Notes under the pieces: model-generated
Database searches by the model: none
What the model was told of the DNA's origin: nothing
The model's input: only the letters and a program-made list of their open reading frames with translations
Source of the DNA: JAEUIG01 sp046349775
GTDB lineage: Bacteria > Planctomycetota > Planctomycetia > Planctomycetales > Planctomycetaceae
Length of the DNA: 17,732 nt
Assembly (NCBI GenBank): GCA_046349775.1
Contig: JAXMBS010000094.1
Span: 1-17,732, forward strand
Direction of reading: 5' to 3'
Program-made: the position numbers and the translations under genes
In this document: in pieces, positions 15,117 through 17,732 of the stretch
How the letters are laid out: each line of letters opens with the position of its first letter
Position numbering within the stretch: position 1 is the stretch's first letter

Positions 15117-16813
15117 CTTTCCGCCACTTCATCAAATGAGACCTCAGTTTGGGCCGCATTTGGAAATGACGTCACCAGTGCCAATTGCATTCGGTTCCTA
15201 GCAGGCAGGTTCAGATCGTTCGATGCCAACGATTGTCTCAGGGGCTCGAAATGATCTCCCGATTCTCCGCAGGTCGTGCACGATCTTTTCAATGATCCCG
15301 ACGTCGCGGTCGTAAGTGAATCCAGCCAGGACAGGACCTTCTCCCTTTCCTTCTGCTTTAAAGCAATGACGGACGAGGTCGATACAATTGAAATCCCGAG
15401 CAGGAGCGCAACGATCAGCCCGGCCGCGAACGCCTCTTTCGGATTCCGCTTCGCCCACCGGACCATCCGCGCCGGCATGCTCAGCGGTCGCGCCAGGATC
15501 GGCTCCCCGCGCAGATAACGGTCCAGCTCTGCCGCCAGCTCGGTCCCGTTGGCGTACCGCAGCGCCGGATCTTTCGACAGGCACTTCTGGCAGATCGTCT
15601 CCAGGTCCTTCGGCAGCGACGGATCGAGCGTGCGGATTGAGGGCGGCTCCGTCGTCTGAATCCCGATCAGGATTTCCGTGAGCTTCCCCTGGAACGGCAG
15701 CACCCCGGTCAGCATCTCCCGGAGCATTACCCCCAGGCTCCACACGTCGGCCCGCGCGTCTGCTTCGTGGCTCCGCCCGCTGGCCTGCTCGGGGCTCATG
15801 TACAGCGGGGTCCCCATCAGACCCCCTTCGCGGGTCTTGTCCATTTCGCCGCTGTCGCGCCGCGCGAGACCGAAGTCCGCGATGTGCGGCTGTCCGTGCT
15901 TGTCGACCAGCACGTTGTCCGGCTTCATGTCGCGATGGATGATTCCCAGTTCGTGCGCGTAGCCGAGCGCTCCGGAAATCGCGTGCATCATCTGCGCCGC
16001 TTCGCGGGCCGGCAGCTTCTTCGCTTCCTTCAACCGGCTCCCCAGCGTGTGGCCGTCGATGAACTCGTACGCCAGGAAACTGCTGCGGCCGATCCGCCCC
16101 ACTTCGTACACGGGGACGATGTTGGGATGCCGCAACTGGGCGGCCGCCTTCGCCTCACGCTGGAAGCGGTCGACGTCTGAGCGTGTGGTGAGCACGCCGA
16201 CCTTGGTGACTTTGATCGCCACGCGCCGATCGAGCTGCGGATCTTCGGCCAGATACACGGCGCCGAACGAGCCTTCCCCCAGCACCTTCAGCACGCGGAA
16301 CCGGCCGATCAGCGACTCGCCAGGCTGCAGTTCGAATTCACCCGCCGGACCAGCCGGGTCGAGCGAATTGACGACGTCTGCGACGCGCGTCGCCCGGGCT
16401 GCCGGATCGTCGCCGCCGGCGATCGTCGCTCCCATGTGGAACTCGTCGCCATTGCCGACTCCGATGTTTTCGCCAACCAACGTCGCCCCAAAGTCGTGAT
16501 CCTGACCGGCGGCGCCGTCCGCCACGACCGTCGCACCGAACCGATAGTCGCCGTCGGTTTCGTTCGCACCGCCGTCTGGCGTAGCGATCAGCGTCTGGGA
16601 TTCGGCAGGCGCGGCGTCGCGGCCGTTTTGGTGCGCCGGCGGACTTTCGACGACGAAGGTCTGGCCGGTCGCTGGTTCGCTCCCCTTGGTGCTGCCGTCT
16701 TGAATCAAGGTGGCGGCCGACGGTTCCGGCACGTGCGTTTTGTCGGCGCGCGAAGGGACTGCCGTGTCCGACGTGGACAGTTCCAGATCAGCAGTCGCGT
16801 GCCCGTCCGACAT
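14837..16813 (-). CDS. Ser/Thr protein kinase (PknB-type), N-terminal part of the broken kinase/FGE gene
   Basis: This is a Hanks-type kinase that phosphorylates Ser/Thr in the cytoplasm and is anchored by one membrane segment. Residues 1-160 are acidic and polar. The kinase domain (about 170-435) has GEGSFG (179-184), VAIKV with Lys201, HRDMKPDN (293-300), DFG (313-315), SPEQ (340-343) and DVWSLG (356-361), so it looks catalytically complete. A membrane segment lies at about 462-485. The expected helical region starts after KQKEREKVLSWLDSLT. Frame breaks near 15303 and 15256 leave the original frame and return to it, because VGIIEKIVHDLRRIG is in another frame. The break near 15125 then ends true homology, and the track to the stop at 14837 is out-of-frame. 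The ATG at 16813 has AGGA 9 bases upstream. The substrate is unknown. Confidence 0.9.
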   Translation of the reverse strand: MSDGHATADLELSTSDTAVPSRADKTHVPEPSAATLIQDGSTKGSEPATGQTFVVESPPAHQNGRDAAPAESQTLIATPDGGANETDGDYRFGATVVADGAAGQDHDFGATLVGENIGVGNGDEFHMGATIAGGDDPAARATRVADVVNSLDPAGPAGEFELQPGESLIGRFRVLKVLGEGSFGAVYLAEDPQLDRRVAIKVTKVGVLTTRSDVDRFQREAKAAAQLRHPNIVPVYEVGRIGRSSFLAYEFIDGHTLGSRLKEAKKLPAREAAQMMHAISGALGYAHELGIIHRDMKPDNVLVDKHGQPHIADFGLARRDSGEMDKTREGGLMGTPLYMSPEQASGRSHEADARADVWSLGVMLREMLTGVLPFQGKLTEILIGIQTTEPPSIRTLDPSLPKDLETICQKCLSKDPALRYANGTELAAELDRYLRGEPILARPLSMPARMVRWAKRNPKEAFAAGLIVALLLGISIVSTSSVIALKQKEREKVLSWLDSLTTATSGSLKRSCTTCGESGDHFEPLRQSLASNDLNLPARNRMQLALVTSFPNAAQTEVSFDEVAESWWRCRLTKSRCKCGLLSRSGAKFRNRFGESLPTKRTCNRVEWRYMRSRHLIRSRRNGEEISLMLPLDCFLIPTMCRPSLRWCNLFETSLLQN

Positions 16814-17067
16814 TGCAGATCCTGCCTCAAGCTCGCAGCAACGCTGCGATCACAACGTCCGGAACCAGACTGTTCGCAGAGGGTTACGCTTCGACATGAT
16901 ACCCAGCGGCACGGCCGTACTCCAGTTGGAAGCGTGTTTCAGCTCGTGATGTGACGCGAAGTCGGTGACGATTTTCGGAATTCGCGTGATATCGTCGGAA
17001 CACGGACGCCCCGACTCAATGATGCGACCACGGGGTCGCAATTCCCTGTTCGACAGGAGACCCGTTT
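16814..17067. promoter_or_regulatory. Divergent spacer between the kinase gene and the right-end gene
   Basis: This 254-bp spacer must hold promoters for both directions. For the plus strand, GTGACG (16965-16970) and an extended -10 TGATATCGT (16987-16995) are a weak candidate with a 19-bp spacer. A perfect 7-bp inverted repeat TGCGACC-ACGG-GGTCGCA lies at 17023-17040, 27 bp before the plus-strand ATG; it could be an operator or a leader hairpin. No convincing promoter was found for the kinase gene. Confidence 0.35.
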
Positions 17068-17732
17068 ATGCCTGCGGCTCTCAACTGCAGTTCCCCGCAC
17101 ATGCGCCGCGTGACGCGCACCAGACGGATGAGTTGGGCATGCGCCTGTTGCCTGGCGGTGTCGGCTTCGGTCACCGCGCAGGAGACCGGCAAGATTGTGG
17201 GTCAGATCGCCGACGACAGGGGACAATCGACCCACGTCGGCAATGCGGCGGTCTTCCTAATGGATGCCGAATCCGGCCTGCCGATCCTCAAATCGACGCG
17301 GAAACCGTTCGAACCCTCCCGCATCTTCGGCCGCCAGCGCGACGACAACTCCACCACCGACTTCTGGTACGCCGAAACTGGCAAGGACAGTTATTTCGAG
17401 TTCCTCGACGTCCCTCCCGGACGCTATCGACTCATAGCGCAGGGGTGGAGTGGCACAAAAGGCGTCCCGCTGACCAACAGCGATTCGAACCCCAGCTTCA
17501 TGCTCAATGACCCGAGCGCCACGCTTGTCCTCCATGGTGTGGCCGAGAATGTCGAGGTCAAAGCGGGAGAGAGAATCGTCGCCTGGCCCAAAGCTCTCGG
17601 CCGTGGCATCCTGCGAATCCTCAATGATCCCGAAGAAGACCACGCGTTCCTGCTGATCAGCCTGAAGCCCCGTCTCGGCCCGGGTATCCTCGGACCGGCC
17701 GCCTGGGGACCGGAGTTTCTCAAGGGCCTGAT
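17068..17732 (+). CDS. Secreted carboxypeptidase-regulatory-like protein, partial at the right edge
   Basis: 221 codons are visible from the ATG at 17068, and the frame is open to the window end. AGGAG at 17055-17059 gives a well-placed ribosome binding site. The N-terminus is long and basic, then hydrophobic (MSWACACCLAVSASVTAQE), consistent with a signal peptide cut near VTAQ; a later ATG at 17101 or 17128 is also possible. The mature part starts GKIVGQIADDRGQ and includes AVFLMDAESG and FEFLDVPPGRYRLIAQGW, the PPGxYxL pattern of CarboxypepD_reg/CnaB-like domains. It is the only plus-strand gene and is divergent from the kinase gene. The family beyond this fold is not recognised. Confidence 0.8.
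   Translation, partial: MPAALNCSSPHMRRVTRTRRMSWACACCLAVSASVTAQETGKIVGQIADDRGQSTHVGNAAVFLMDAESGLPILKSTRKPFEPSRIFGRQRDDNSTTDFWYAETGKDSYFEFLDVPPGRYRLIAQGWSGTKGVPLTNSDSNPSFMLNDPSATLVLHGVAENVEVKAGERIVAWPKALGRGILRILNDPEEDHAFLLISLKPRLGPGILGPAAWGPEFLKGL

Overview
The window looks like a chromosomal segment of a GC-rich planctomycete (Planctomycetota). No marker gene is present, so this rests on gene style. There is a Ser/Thr kinase joined through a membrane segment and a helical region to an FGE/SUMF1-like domain. There are secreted carboxypeptidase-regulatory-like (CnaB-fold) proteins, one ending in a poly-Gly stretch plus hydrophobic Gly/Ala zipper. There is also a NusG-family regulator at the head of a polysaccharide cluster. 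Genus cannot be told.

Layout. From about 16.8 kb down to base 1 every supported gene lies on the minus strand; only the last, cut-off gene (17068 to the right edge) is on the plus strand. Region A (1-8226) is a surface-polysaccharide synthesis and export operon. In transcription order it holds a NusG-like regulator (7662-8226), GDP-L-fucose synthase (6646-7654), GDP-mannose 4,6-dehydratase (5503-6567), two glycosyltransferases (4074-5456 and 2941-4062), a second GMD-type dehydratase (1906-2928), an ABC-2 permease (953-1906) and its ATPase (1-864, cut by the left edge). Gene gaps are short or overlapping, except 88 bp before the ATPase. Region B (8227-9290) is about 1 kb with no supportable gene; it holds two candidate promoters and a 12-G run 49 bp upstream of the nusG-like start. 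Region C (9291-13237) holds an O-antigen-ligase-like membrane protein with a helical-repeat tail and a secreted CnaB-type protein with a good candidate promoter. Region D (13420-16813) is the kinase/FGE-like gene. Region E holds a divergent spacer and the start of a secreted protein.

How the genes work together. Gmd plus Fcl would make GDP-L-fucose. The second dehydratase could supply another GDP-6-deoxyhexose. The two glycosyltransferases would build the chain and the Wzm/Wzt-type ABC pair would export it. The NusG-like protein is expected to help polymerase through the long operon, and the ligase-like protein could act in polymerising or attaching a glycan.

The most striking feature is that three genes carry about eleven reading-frame breaks between well-conserved protein segments: nusG-like (3), fcl (4) and kinase/FGE (4). 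The other long genes are unbroken. Either the sequence has indel errors in two patches, or these genes are recently inactivated; raw reads would decide. The 12-G tract upstream of the operon head is a possible slippage-based switch, with the same caveat about sequence quality.
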